Assembly (NCBI RefSeq): GCF_006970865.1
Contig: NZ_CP035503.1
Span: forward strand, 3,299,001 to 3,363,000
Reading direction: 5' to 3'
Length of the DNA: 64,000 bases
From: Rhodoferax sediminis
GTDB taxonomy: Bacteria; Pseudomonadota; Gammaproteobacteria; Burkholderiales; Burkholderiaceae_C
Part shown: in pieces, positions 34,706 through 43,232 of the stretch
How positions within the stretch are numbered: the first letter of the stretch is position 1
How the letters are laid out: each line of letters opens with the position of its first letter
Notes under the pieces: model-generated
What the model saw: the letters and a program-made list of their open reading frames with translations, nothing else
Databases searched by the model: none
Told to the model about the DNA's origin: nothing
Made by a program: the position numbers and the translations under genes

Positions 34706-35731
34706 ATGGAGTATCGACGCCTCGGACGGTCCGGATTGAAGGTCTCGCCCCTTTGCCTGGGTGCGATGATGTTCGGCGACCAAACCGACGAGTCAGTCTC
34801 GCGCAGCATCATCGCAAGCGCGAGGGAGGCTGGCGTGAATTTCATCGACACGGCGGATGCCTACGCAGCCGGCAAGTCCGAGCAAATCATTGGCGGCGCC
34901 GTGAAAGCCGAGCGGGACCGTTGGGTCGTCGCCACCAAAGTGGGCTTTCTCGCCGACCCGCTCGTTCCGGCAGGGCCGGACCTGTCACGGAAGAACCTCA
35001 TGCGCGCCGCCGACCAGAGCTTGCGGCGCCTCGACACCGACTACATCGATCTCTACTACCTTCATCGGGACGACTTCTCGACTGCTCTGGAGGAGACGAT
35101 CCATGCGCTTGCGGACCTGATCCACCAAGGCAAGATCCGTTACTTCGGCATTTCGAATTTCCGAGCATGGCGCGTGGCCGAAGTGGTTCGACTTTGCGAC
35201 CAATTCGGCATCGACCGACCCGTCGCGTGCCAGCCTCAGTACAACGCCATGAACCGCATGTCTGAGGCCGAGTTGTTCCCTGCCTGCCAGTTTTATGGCA
35301 TCGGCGTGGTGCCCTATAGTCCGCTCGCACGCGGTGTGCTCACAGGCAAGTACGCCGCCGGGGGCGCCCTGCCCGAAGGCAGCCGCGCGGCGCGCAAGGA
35401 CAAACGCATTCTGCAAACGGAGTTGCGAAACGAATCCGTCCTCAAAGCGACGGAATTCAAGTCTCATGCCGAAGCGCGTGGCAGCACGGCATCCCACTTC
35501 GCCCTGAAGTGGGTGCTGAACAGCACCATCGTGACTTCGGTGATCTGCGGCCCCCGCACGATGGATCAGTGGACCGACTACTTGGCCGCGTCGGAGGAGG
35601 AGACGCCCTTCACCTCAGAGGACGAAGCGTTGGTCGATCGGCTGGTACCACCGGGTCACCCTTCGACACCGGGCTACACCGATCCCAACTATCCCGTGAC
35701 GGGACGTTCACCCCGCATCCCCGCAAGCTGA
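34706..35731 (+). CDS. Aldo/keto reductase
   Basis: 341 residues from MEYRRLGRSGLKVSPLCLGAMMFG; an in-frame GTG 9 bp upstream is an alternative start. The catalytic tetrad is visible: Asp in FIDTADAY, Tyr in DAYAAGKSE, Lys in VVATKVGF and His in LYYLHRDD. The NADPH-site SPLARGVLTGKY and C-terminal ALKWVLN are present. It follows the double dehydrogenase by 9 bp, in the same plus-strand operon. It reduces or oxidises a carbonyl or alcohol intermediate. Confidence 0.9.
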   Translation: MEYRRLGRSGLKVSPLCLGAMMFGDQTDESVSRSIIASAREAGVNFIDTADAYAAGKSEQIIGGAVKAERDRWVVATKVGFLADPLVPAGPDLSRKNLMRAADQSLRRLDTDYIDLYYLHRDDFSTALEETIHALADLIHQGKIRYFGISNFRAWRVAEVVRLCDQFGIDRPVACQPQYNAMNRMSEAELFPACQFYGIGVVPYSPLARGVLTGKYAAGGALPEGSRAARKDKRILQTELRNESVLKATEFKSHAEARGSTASHFALKWVLNSTIVTSVICGPRTMDQWTDYLAASEEETPFTSEDEALVDRLVPPGHPSTPGYTDPNYPVTGRSPRIPAS

Positions 35732-35813
35732 ACATAGAAGCAACCCGGCCAATGACCAGGGACCGCCGCACAGGCAGGAAAATCCGGACAGGCCAAGTCA
35801 GAGGAGACATTTC

Positions 35814-37550
35814 ATGCAAGTTTCGTCAAATATGGGCGCGAGCCGTCGATTGATACGCCATGCCTTGCTTGTGTTCGGGATGGTGTCGGGCGCCGTTGGC
35901 GCGAGCTCATCGTTCGCGAGTGATGTTGATCGCCGAGGCCATGTCGGCACCGGTCCGGTCGTCGTCACTGCCGACGGGGCCATCCGGGGATACACAGACA
36001 AGGGTGTCAATGTCTTCCTCGGCATCCCCTATGCTGAGGCACCCGTGGGCGATCTGCGTTGGCAGCCCCCCCAGGCAGTTAAGGTTTGGCGGGGGACGCG
36101 AGATGCGACAAAGTACGGCGGAAGTTGCCCGCAGGTCACCACTCTCGGTCTCTTCGCGGGGCCGACTAGCGTCAACGAGGATTGCCTTTACCTCAACGTT
36201 TTCACGACGGGCAAAAGCCGTTCCGGCCAAAAGAAGCCAGTGATTGTCTGGATCCATGGTGGCGGCAACATCGATGGCGCATCTAACGACTACGACGGTA
36301 CGAAGCTTTCGACCGGCGGACCTGATGGCGTTGAGACCGTGGTAGTCACATTGAACTATCGGCTGGGCGTATTGGGAACCTTCTCGCACCCCGCCGTCAA
36401 TTCCGAAGGGCACGCGTGGGGCAACTACGGCACGCTCGACCAACAGGCCGCGTTGCGCTGGGTCCAACGCAACATCGAGCGCTTTGGCGGCGATCCCGGG
36501 AGGGTAGCCCTCGGCGGTCAGTCCGCGGGGGCATACAACGTTGGCGCGAATCTGCTTTCCCCGTCGAGCAAGGGTCTCTTCAACAGGGCCATTATGCAAA
36601 GCTCGCCAGGGTTCGTTGCGTGGCTTCCAACCGCAGAAAGCGCTTTAGCAACAGGTACGAGCTTTGCCACGGCTGCAGGGTGCCCGGAAGCCGACGCTTC
36701 GACGGCAAGGTGCTTGCGAAGACTGTCTGTCGCGCGCATTCTGCAATTGCAAGGAACACTCAAAGTGGGCGGACCCCACGCCCTGGCCATGCCTTTCGTG
36801 GACGGCACAATCCTGCCCATGCAACCCGAGCAGGCCTGGACAAGCGGCCGTTTCAACAAGATGCCTGTCCTGGGTGGCGCTACTAAGGACGAGGCGGCAT
36901 TCTTCACTGGCATCAACGAGTATTTCTCCGGGCCGCCGCAAACGCCGATAACCGCCGCACAATACAGCTCACTGACAGCATCAGGTGCATTCTGCATCTG
37001 GTGCAACGCAGACCGCAAAATACCTGCGGGACTTGCGGAGCTCTACCCGCTATCTGACTTTGGCGGGGACGCGTCGGTCGCATACGAGCGCATCGGAACG
37101 GATGGCGCAAAATGCCGGGACCTTCACGTCATGCAAAAGCTGGCGCCTCAGGTTCCCACCTACGCATACGATTTCACCTACCAGACAGCGCCCTTCTACT
37201 TCCCGAAGATGCCGGGATACAAGCCGACGGCGGTGCACACGATCGACATCCAGTTCCTGTTCGATAACTTTCATGGTGGACATCTCGGCGTGAACGTGGA
37301 CCAGATGACCGGCATGCCACGCGAACTCAACGCAGCAGAAGAGAAACTCTCAGACCATTTGGTCGCCGCGTGGACGCATTTCGCCGATACGGGCAATCCG
37401 AACGGGACGGGTGACGCGCCGTGGCCGAAGCTCACCGCCGACGATTCTGCGCGCTACTTCGTCCAAGCCGTTCCAATCTCGACGATTTCAGTCTCGCAGT
37501 ACCGGGCTGCCTACAAATGCGACTTTTTCGACGCTCAACTGAAGTACTGA
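35814..37550 (+). CDS. Secreted type-B carboxylesterase
   Basis: 578 residues. AGAGGAGAC precedes the ATG. Signal peptide about 1-36 (LIRHALLVFGMVSGAVGASSSFAS). Alpha/beta-hydrolase carboxylesterase: VFLGIPYAEAPVGDLRW, NEDCLYLNVF, oxyanion HGGG in WIHGGGN, nucleophile Ser about 237 in GGDPGRVALGGQSAGAYNVG, late His in HTIDIQFLFDN region. It likely hydrolyses esters outside the cytoplasm. Codon use and GC look lower than in the ABC clusters by eye, so it may have been acquired separately. Confidence 0.9.
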   Translation: MQVSSNMGASRRLIRHALLVFGMVSGAVGASSSFASDVDRRGHVGTGPVVVTADGAIRGYTDKGVNVFLGIPYAEAPVGDLRWQPPQAVKVWRGTRDATKYGGSCPQVTTLGLFAGPTSVNEDCLYLNVFTTGKSRSGQKKPVIVWIHGGGNIDGASNDYDGTKLSTGGPDGVETVVVTLNYRLGVLGTFSHPAVNSEGHAWGNYGTLDQQAALRWVQRNIERFGGDPGRVALGGQSAGAYNVGANLLSPSSKGLFNRAIMQSSPGFVAWLPTAESALATGTSFATAAGCPEADASTARCLRRLSVARILQLQGTLKVGGPHALAMPFVDGTILPMQPEQAWTSGRFNKMPVLGGATKDEAAFFTGINEYFSGPPQTPITAAQYSSLTASGAFCIWCNADRKIPAGLAELYPLSDFGGDASVAYERIGTDGAKCRDLHVMQKLAPQVPTYAYDFTYQTAPFYFPKMPGYKPTAVHTIDIQFLFDNFHGGHLGVNVDQMTGMPRELNAAEEKLSDHLVAAWTHFADTGNPNGTGDAPWPKLTADDSARYFVQAVPISTISVSQYRAAYKCDFFDAQLKY

Positions 37551-37584
37551 AGTTACGCAGCGCGCGGTTGCGCAGGAGATTCAA

Positions 37585-37884
37585 TTGATTGTCAAAATGG
37601 CCGAATTCCATGTGACACCCAGTGAACAAGAAGCGTTCGAGGTGGCAATGACGCCCGCACTCCAACTCATCACGGCCAAAGCGGTTGGCATGAGAGGTTA
37701 CGCATTCATGAGGTGCATCGAGTCGCCCAAGCGCTACCTCCTCGATGTGCAGTGGGAGACGATGGATGACCACATCGTTACCTACCGGCAAAGTCCCGAG
37801 CGTGATAAATGGCGCGCGCTCGTCAGCCGCTTTTACGCGCATCCACCGGCCATGGAGCACTTCACAGTTGTCGCGCAGTCGTGA
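37585..37884 (+). CDS. ABM (antibiotic biosynthesis monooxygenase)-domain protein, copy 1
   Basis: 99 residues. The start is TTG at 37585 with AGGAGA upstream; this gives MIVKMAEFHVTPSEQEAFE, aligning with MLEVAEFRIRPGEQAAFE of the paralog at 59641. A later ATG at 37597 would cut the first beta strand. The ferredoxin-like ABM fold usually acts as a dimeric monooxygenase or stress-related protein. Shared segments with the paralog: RYLLDVQWETMDDHIVTYRQSPERDKWRALVSRFYA versus RYILQVTWEKLEDHMVTYRQSPERDQWRAIVSPFYA. Confidence 0.82.
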   Translation: MIVKMAEFHVTPSEQEAFEVAMTPALQLITAKAVGMRGYAFMRCIESPKRYLLDVQWETMDDHIVTYRQSPERDKWRALVSRFYAHPPAMEHFTVVAQS

Positions 37885-37958
37885 TCTCAAGCACAAGCGG
37901 ATCTCCATGGTCAGCAGCGCCGCACAACATGATCAACCACGTATTCAAGGAAACTTTC

Positions 37959-38375
37959 ATGAGTAGCCAACAAGTCGGTGTCAGACCCGACACCCCTACG
38001 TTTACCAAAGTCATCCTCGAGGCCGGCCCTGATGGACGCTCACGCTTTCGCGAGGAAGTGATCTCGCTGGCTGAGACGAAGCCACGGCTCTACCTCTCAA
38101 CAATGATCCCCAGCGTCGGATTGATATTGCGCCAGAGTCCGCCAGGCTACCGCATGGACTTCCACGTCACGAGTCAGCCGCAGTGGACGTTCGTCCTCAG
38201 TGGGACGCTGGAGATTGGGTTGCAAGATGGTACCTGCCGGGTGTTTCGCGCCGGCGACATTCTCTATGCAGAGGACACGCTCCCGCCGGGCGCCACCTTT
38301 GATCCAAAGGTACATGGCCATAACAGCCGGCAACTGGGCGACGAGCCCGTCGTAACCGTGCTGGTGCGTTGCTGA
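37959..38375 (+). CDS. Cupin-domain protein
   Basis: 138 residues from MSSQQVGVRPDTPTF, chosen for AAGGAAA upstream. A single beta-barrel domain: FHVTSQPQWTFVLSGTLEIGLQDGTCRVFRAGDILYAEDTLPPGATFDPK has the cupin layout (G-x-L-x-I-G, G-D-x-x-x-x-E-D), with one His in FHVTSQPQW and the later HGHNSR. The metal-binding set is only partly conventional. Last gene of the plus-strand run starting at 32526; function unknown. Confidence 0.8.
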   Translation: MSSQQVGVRPDTPTFTKVILEAGPDGRSRFREEVISLAETKPRLYLSTMIPSVGLILRQSPPGYRMDFHVTSQPQWTFVLSGTLEIGLQDGTCRVFRAGDILYAEDTLPPGATFDPKVHGHNSRQLGDEPVVTVLVRC

Positions 38376-38498
38376 ACCTTGACCGCCTCAGCGCGCTGGC
38401 TTTATCAGCGCGCGCTGGCCCCGCCTCCCAAAATTCCGCGCCGTGGAAGTAGCCTGGATGAGTGATCGACACGAAAACGTTCGCGGCGACTCTTGCAA

Positions 38499-38771
38499 TC
38501 ACTCGCCGATGACGATGCCCCGCTCGCGCACCAAACTGCCATAACGCGCGTATTCTGAAGCAACGAATTTCTGGAACGCTTCGGGCCCCGGCATGGACGT
38601 AGCCGTGACCAGCAACTTGAGAAATTGCGCGCGTACATCTTCCCTCGCGACGCACTTAACCAATGCCGCGTTGATCTTATCGATAACGGGCTTTGGAGTA
38701 TTTGGAGGCGCAAAGAAGTTGATCCAATTAGTGACCACCAGTTCCTTTGAAACTTCGCCTGCCGCTGGTAC
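38499..38771 (-). pseudogene. C-terminal remnant of a Bug-family gene
   Basis: About 90 codons read VPAAGEVSKELVVTNWINFFAPPNTPKPVIDKINAALVK to VRERGIVIGE, the last third of a Bug protein (W-x-G/N-x-F-A-P-x-x-T-P-K-P-V-I-x-x-I-N). The upstream two thirds are gone; at about 38771 the sequence turns into the 3-prime end of the GMC oxidoreductase gene. A deletion or recombination scar. Confidence 0.8.
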
Positions 38772-40431
38772 GCTGCCGGATCTGGACGGGCTCCATGGAG
38801 CGGCGCTCCGCATCGGCAAGGACCGTATCGGCGCACTTCTCCCCGATCATCGTGCACGGCACGCTGGTGTTGCCTGAGATCATGGTTGGCATGACAAACG
38901 CGTCGGCGACTCGCAAGCCGGTGATCCCGTGCACGCGCAGGCGTTCGTCCACAACGGCCATGGAGTCGTTGCCCATCTTGCAGGTGCCAACCATGTGCTG
39001 CGTCGTCTGCCCGGTTTCGCGGAGGTAGTGGAGAATGTCTTCCTCGGATTGCATGCTCCCTCCAGGCGCGATTTCTTTTGCAATCACGTCGCGCACCGGG
39101 GCAGCAGCGGCAATGTCTCGCGCGCGCCGAATGGCCGCCACAGCGGTCCGGCGGTCGTACTCGGTGTCGAGGAATCGGTATTTGATCGTCGGCGCCGCGA
39201 ATGGGTCAGTCGAACGGATGTGGATGCTGCCGGTGCTTTCGGTCCGTTGGACGTGCGTGTACATGAAGAACCCCTCGACGTCCGACATGCGCCGCCCCTT
39301 GCCAGCCTTTAGTTCGACTATGTACGGGCTGACGACCATCATGACATCCGGCTTCTTCAACCCCGGGCGCGAGCGCGCAAAGACACGTATCGAGCCATGC
39401 CCTTGCGCAATGAGGCCCTTGCGGAGAAGCACCCAACGCAGGATCTCCACGCCCAGACGCCAGCCCCGGCCCTTCTTCGCAAGCGATATGCCTGGCTTGT
39501 TGAAGCGCCACTTCATCACAGCCGCGTAGTGGTCGCGGAGGTTTTCGCCCACACCCTTGAGTTCGTGCGCTACTTGGATGCCGTGGTGCCGCAGGACGTC
39601 CGGGTTGCCGATGCCGGACAGTTCGAGGAGCTTGGGTGTGTTCGCGGTTCCCGCGGAAACGATCACTTCACGCGCGGCGCGCGCTTCGTGCATGGTGCCG
39701 TTGCGACGGAACCGGACGCCCATGCATCGCTTTCCCTCCAAGATGAGGGCAGTGGCCTCGGCGCCGGTAAGGATGGTCAGGTTCGGTCGCTTGCGCGCCG
39801 GCTGCACGTAGGACGTCGCGGTGCTCTGGCGCTCGCCGCGGCGGGCGGTCATCTGCGCCATCGCTACGCCTTCCTGACTGGCGCCGCTGTAATCGGGATT
39901 GAAGGGGATGCCGGTAGCGCCCGCGGACTCAATGAACAGGTCGTAGAAAGACGATAGCTTCTTGCTCTGCGTGACCTTGATCGGTCCGTTGCGGCCGCGG
40001 TACTCGTCCGAACCAATCTCCGTGCTCTCGAGCTTCTTCAGATAGGGCAGCACGTCTTGGTAGCCCCAGCCCTTGCACCCCAGCTGGCTCCAGGTGTCGT
40101 AGTTGAGCTTCTGGCCGCGGTTGTACACGATCGCATTGATCGAACTGCTGCCACCAAGCATCTTGCCGCGTGGGACGGCAAGTCGGCGGTTGCCGTGGCT
40201 TGGATCCGGTTTAGATTCGTAGCGCCAGTCGACAACGGGGTTATCGACCAGGAACTGCAAGCCCGGCGGCGGGCGCGTGAAAATGTAGCATTCGTCCTTC
40301 GTACCCGCTTCGAGGCACAGAACCTTGCATTTGCCGTTTTCGATCAAGCGACTGGCCAAGACGCCGCCGGCTGAGCCAGAGCCGATCACGATGAAATCAT
40401 AGATCTCGGCCTGAATGACTTTGTTGTTCAT
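38728..40431 (-). CDS. GMC-family FAD-dependent oxidoreductase
   Basis: 567 residues. FAD-binding YDFIVIGSGSAGGVLASRL at the N-terminus, GMC signature VPRGKMLGGSSSINAIVYNRG, second signature AGTANTPKLLELSGIG, active-site His in TTQHMVGTCKMGND, and SGNTSVPCTMIGEKCAD at the end. Oxidises an alcohol (choline dehydrogenase-like family; substrate unknown). The last about 15-25 residues after LADAERR are encoded by the Bug remnant region, so the original C-terminus was probably replaced. It was the third gene of a hydrolase-aldehyde dehydrogenase-GMC operon before mobile DNA split the middle gene. Confidence 0.88.
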   Translation of the reverse strand: MNNKVIQAEIYDFIVIGSGSAGGVLASRLIENGKCKVLCLEAGTKDECYIFTRPPPGLQFLVDNPVVDWRYESKPDPSHGNRRLAVPRGKMLGGSSSINAIVYNRGQKLNYDTWSQLGCKGWGYQDVLPYLKKLESTEIGSDEYRGRNGPIKVTQSKKLSSFYDLFIESAGATGIPFNPDYSGASQEGVAMAQMTARRGERQSTATSYVQPARKRPNLTILTGAEATALILEGKRCMGVRFRRNGTMHEARAAREVIVSAGTANTPKLLELSGIGNPDVLRHHGIQVAHELKGVGENLRDHYAAVMKWRFNKPGISLAKKGRGWRLGVEILRWVLLRKGLIAQGHGSIRVFARSRPGLKKPDVMMVVSPYIVELKAGKGRRMSDVEGFFMYTHVQRTESTGSIHIRSTDPFAAPTIKYRFLDTEYDRRTAVAAIRRARDIAAAAPVRDVIAKEIAPGGSMQSEEDILHYLRETGQTTQHMVGTCKMGNDSMAVVDERLRVHGITGLRVADAFVMPTMISGNTSVPCTMIGEKCADTVLADAERRSMEPVQIRQRTSGRRSFKGTGGH

Positions 40432-40432
40432 G

Positions 40433-41135
40433 TCATGCGCCGTTGATGTAAACGCTCTTCTCGCAGAGGAAGTTGTCCACGTGCTGCGCGCCCCCCTTCA
40501 TGCCGTAGCCGCTTTGCTTGAAACCGCTGAAACCGACGGCGGGGTCGGCCAATCCATAGCAGTTGATCCACAACTTGCCGGCCTTGAGGCAGTGCATCGC
40601 GGTCATCATCGTTCCGACATTCGTCGTCCATATTGCGCCTCCCAACCCGTAGACGGTGTCGTTGGCTAGTTTGATGGCCTCTTCGACTGTGTCGAATGCA
40701 ATGACCGAAGCCACCGGCCCGAAGATCTCCTCGCGTGCGATACGCATGTTGTTGTCGACCTTGTTGAAAACGGTCGGTGCGACGAAATAACCCTCCGCCA
40801 GATCGTTGCCGAGCCGCTTCCCGCCCGCCAGCAGTTGGGCGCCTTCCTCGCGGCCGATCGACATGTACTCCATCACCCGGTCCATCTGGCGCTTGGAGAC
40901 AATCGGTCCGAGCTGCAACGTGGGATCGAATGGGTCGCCAACCTTGATCGCTTTCGTGTACTCGACCATCCGAGCAACGAATTCCTCCTGGATGCTGCGC
41001 TGAACGAAGATCCGCGTGCCGGCGGAGCAGATCTGTCCGGAGTTGTTGAAAACCCCCATTGCCGCGCCGGGCACCGCTTTGTCGAGGTTGGCATCGGCGA
41101 AGACGATGTCTGGCGACTTTCCACCCAGCTCCAAC
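40433..41135 (-). pseudogene. Aldehyde dehydrogenase, C-terminal piece (1 of 3)
   Basis: Encodes LELGGKSPDIVFADANLDKAV, catalytic Cys in NNSGQICSAGTRIF, EEIFGPVASVIAF and GFKQSGYGMKGGAQHVD, then stops 1 bp before the GMC start. It continues, without the IS5-family element at 41138-41961, into the middle piece at 41962-42375. One TA flanks each side of the element. The joined reading frame shows TAG where K-R-I meets L-E-L-G-G, so this spot is also a nonsense codon. Confidence 0.9.
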
Positions 41136-41137
41136 TA

Positions 41138-41961
41138 GGGACTGTTAACACAAACGAAGTCCATCGGCGATTAGCGCGAAGCTGATGAAGCCGAGGAACA
41201 TCACATCGAGCTTCTCGAATCGAGAGAATATCCTTCGGAAACCCTTCAGCCGCCGGAATAGTCGCTCGACTTCGTTGCGGCGCTTATACGTCTCGCGGTC
41301 GTATTCCCAGGGCTCGATGCGGTTTGTCTTTGGCGGCACCACAGGAATAAAGCCCAGCTCGAGCGCCAACTGCCGCGTCTCGTTGCCTTCGTAGGCGCGA
41401 TCCATGAGCAGATGCACCGGCCGGTTCGGCCCGCCCAAGCGGCGCAGCAGCGCTCGGCCTTCTGGCGCATCGTGCGCCTGTCCAGGCGACAGCGAGAACG
41501 CTATGGCCGTTCGAGCATCCGCGGCAACCAGATGAATCTTGGTGTTCCTGCCCCCTCGGGACTTTCCGATGGCCTGTGGGCCGTTTTTTTTAACGCCCCC
41601 GTGCCGTCCGGATGCACCTTGATGCTGGTGCTGTCCAGCGACACTGCTTCGATCTTGATGCGAACCACCTGAGCGCGCTGCAATTCCTCGAACACCCGAT
41701 CCAGTACGCCGGCTTTGGACCAGCGGTTCATGCGCGTGTAGATCGTGTGCCAGTTGCCGAACCGCGTGGGCAGCCCGCGCCACTTGCAGCCGTGCTCGGC
41801 CACGTACAACACCGCGTTCAGAACGCTCAAATTCGACAGACTGACGTTGCCTCTTTGCGTGGGAAGGCAGTGCGCAATCTGCTCAAACTGGGTTTGTGTG
41901 ATTTCCATGCCACCGAGTCTCAGACATTGCTGGGAATCACACCATTAGTGTTAACACGCCC
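41138..41961 (-). mobile_element. IS5-family (IS427-type) insertion sequence, 824 bp
   Basis: Ends GGGACTGTTAACAC (41138-) and, in reverse complement, GGGCGTGTTAACAC (-41961) form imperfect inverted repeats. The flanking TA dinucleotides (41136-41137, 41962-41963) fit a 2-bp target duplication in a YTAR-like TTAG site. It carries two overlapping frames joined by a slippery run, as in the IS427 group. It interrupts the aldehyde dehydrogenase gene. Confidence 0.9.
41145..41908 (-). CDS. IS5-family transposase made by -1 frameshifting
   Basis: The first frame (MEITQTQFEQIAHCLPTQRG... SLDSTSIKVHPDG, with the first catalytic Asp) reads to an A8 run (41584-41591 on the complement). There a -1 shift gives VKKNGPQAIGKSRGGRNTKIH, VHLLMDRAYEGNETR (second Asp) and RNEVERLFRRLKGFRRIFSRFEK (catalytic Glu, IS5-type R...E...R..K). 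Programmed frameshifting at such runs is the norm in this group, so the gene is probably intact. Confidence 0.88.
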
Positions 41962-42375
41962 TAAATGCGCTTCATATTGCTGGCCGAGGCCTTGATGATC
42001 TCGCGTCCGGTGATCGTCGATCCAGTGAAGGCAACACGATCAACGTCCATGTGGGCTGCCAGCGCCGCACCGGCCTCTGCACCCAGCCCGGTCACGACGT
42101 TGATGACGCCGGGTGGAACGCCGGCCTCAACCAGTAGTTCGGCCGTGCGCAGCGTCGTCAAGGAGGCATCCTCGGCCGTCTTGATCACCCCGGTGCAGCC
42201 GGTGGCCAGCACGCCTCCCATGATCCACCACATGCTTATCAGCGGGGCGTTCCAGGGAATAATGCCGCCAACCGCACCGACTGGAGCCTTCAGTGTCAGG
42301 GTGGTGAAGTTGCCGGGCAGTGAGTTCGGGATCGTGCTGCCGGCCCAGTTCATGGCCAGACTGGCAAAGTACATG
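41962..42375 (-). pseudogene. Aldehyde dehydrogenase, middle piece (2 of 3)
   Basis: Encodes MYFASLAMNWAGSTIPNS, KAPVGAVGGIIPWNAPL, the cofactor-loop FTGSTITGREIIKASASNMKRI. It begins at the 8-bp duplication AGTACATG (42368-42375) that marks the IS66-family insertion. In the joined sequence TVMY (54.35 kb) continues in frame into FASLAMNWAG here. Confidence 0.9.
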
Positions 42376-42393
42376 GTATGCGTTCCGCGAACC
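42376..42393 (+). repeat. Left terminal inverted repeat of the IS66-family element
   Basis: GTATGCGTTCCGCGAACC, exact reverse complement of 54334-54351. Confidence 0.92.
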
Positions 42394-42462
42394 CATCTAT
42401 CGTCTTGGCGATGAAGCTGCGAACCTTGCGTCTCTGTAGTCAACGAACGAGACGAGGTGAGC

Positions 42463-42804
42463 ATGGATCGACAGCAGATGGAGAGCTGCTTGGAACGGGT
42501 GGCGGCGTATCGGGCCTCGGGACAGACGGCGAAGGTATGGGCCGAGGCGAACGACGTTCCGATGCGCGCGATCGCGAGCTGGTGCGCGCATGCGCGGCGC
42601 TGGCAGGCGCGGCTTGAGGGCGCCAGCGCGGGGCCCGCAACGGCACCCAGGCCCAGCGGTTTCGTGGCCGCCCGCGTGGCGCCCAGTGCCGCGTCGGCGT
42701 CGGTGCGGCTCGAGCTGAACGCGGGCGGCGCCCGGCTCGATCTGCATTGGCCACTGGCTCATACACGCGAACTCGCCTCGCTACTGCGCGAGCTTGGCCG
42801 ATGA
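42463..42804 (+). CDS. tnpA: IS66 accessory protein TnpA
   Basis: 113 residues from MDRQQMESCLERVAAYRASGQTAKVWAEANDVPMRAIASW, a helix-turn-helix protein typical of IS66 first genes. GAGGTG precedes the ATG; a GTG two codons earlier is possible. It overlaps tnpB by 4 bp (ATGA). Required accessory factor in IS66-type transposition. Intact. Confidence 0.88.
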   Translation: MDRQQMESCLERVAAYRASGQTAKVWAEANDVPMRAIASWCAHARRWQARLEGASAGPATAPRPSGFVAARVAPSAASASVRLELNAGGARLDLHWPLAHTRELASLLRELGR

Positions 42805-43142
42805 TCCGCATCGAGGCCGTCTGGCTGGCGCTGGGCGCTAGCGACCTGCGCGGGGGCATCGACACGCTGCTGGCCCAGGTGGTGCGCGGCTTCGCGCTGG
42901 GGGTGCAGGCCCACCACGCCTACGTGTTTGCCAACCGCCGCGCCGACCGCCTCAAGGTGCTGGTCTACGACGGCACAGGCATGTGGCTGTGCACGCGGCG
43001 CCTGCAAGCGGGCAGCTTCGCCTGGCCGCGCCAGGACCGCGGCTCGCTGAACCTCACGCGCGAGCAGTTCTACTGGCTCGTCGCGGGCCTGCCCTGGCAG
43101 CGCCTGGGTGCGCGCGAGCCGCAGTCCATCACGGTGGTCTGA
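42801..43142 (+). CDS. tnpB: IS66 accessory protein TnpB (Orf2)
   Basis: 113 residues: VWLALGASDLRGGIDTLLAQV, HHAYVFANRRADRLKVLVYDGTGMWLCTRRLQAGSFAWP. This is the highly conserved IS66 Orf2 pattern (P-x-D-x-R-x-G-x-D-x-L, F-x-x-R-x-x-x-x-x-K-x-L-x-W/Y-D). Starts inside the tnpA stop (ATGA). Intact. Confidence 0.93.
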   Translation: MIRIEAVWLALGASDLRGGIDTLLAQVVRGFALGVQAHHAYVFANRRADRLKVLVYDGTGMWLCTRRLQAGSFAWPRQDRGSLNLTREQFYWLVAGLPWQRLGAREPQSITVV

Positions 43143-43232
43143 TGCGCTCGATTCGAGGCGACGGTTTGCGCGCTTGTCCATTGGCGAATATCCCGCCTCG
43201 CGCGCGCACGCGCGCGAGGGATACTTGGGGCC

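Noticed and set aside
38376..38498. GC-rich repeats CAGCGCGCTGG and CAGCGCGCGCTGG as a terminator
   Set aside because: They can pair in several ways and lack a T-tract; position between convergent genes is suggestive but not enough.
41501..41908. IS5-family transposase regarded as frameshift-inactivated
   Set aside because: The two frames overlap at an A8 slippery run, the normal programmed frameshift of IS427-type elements.
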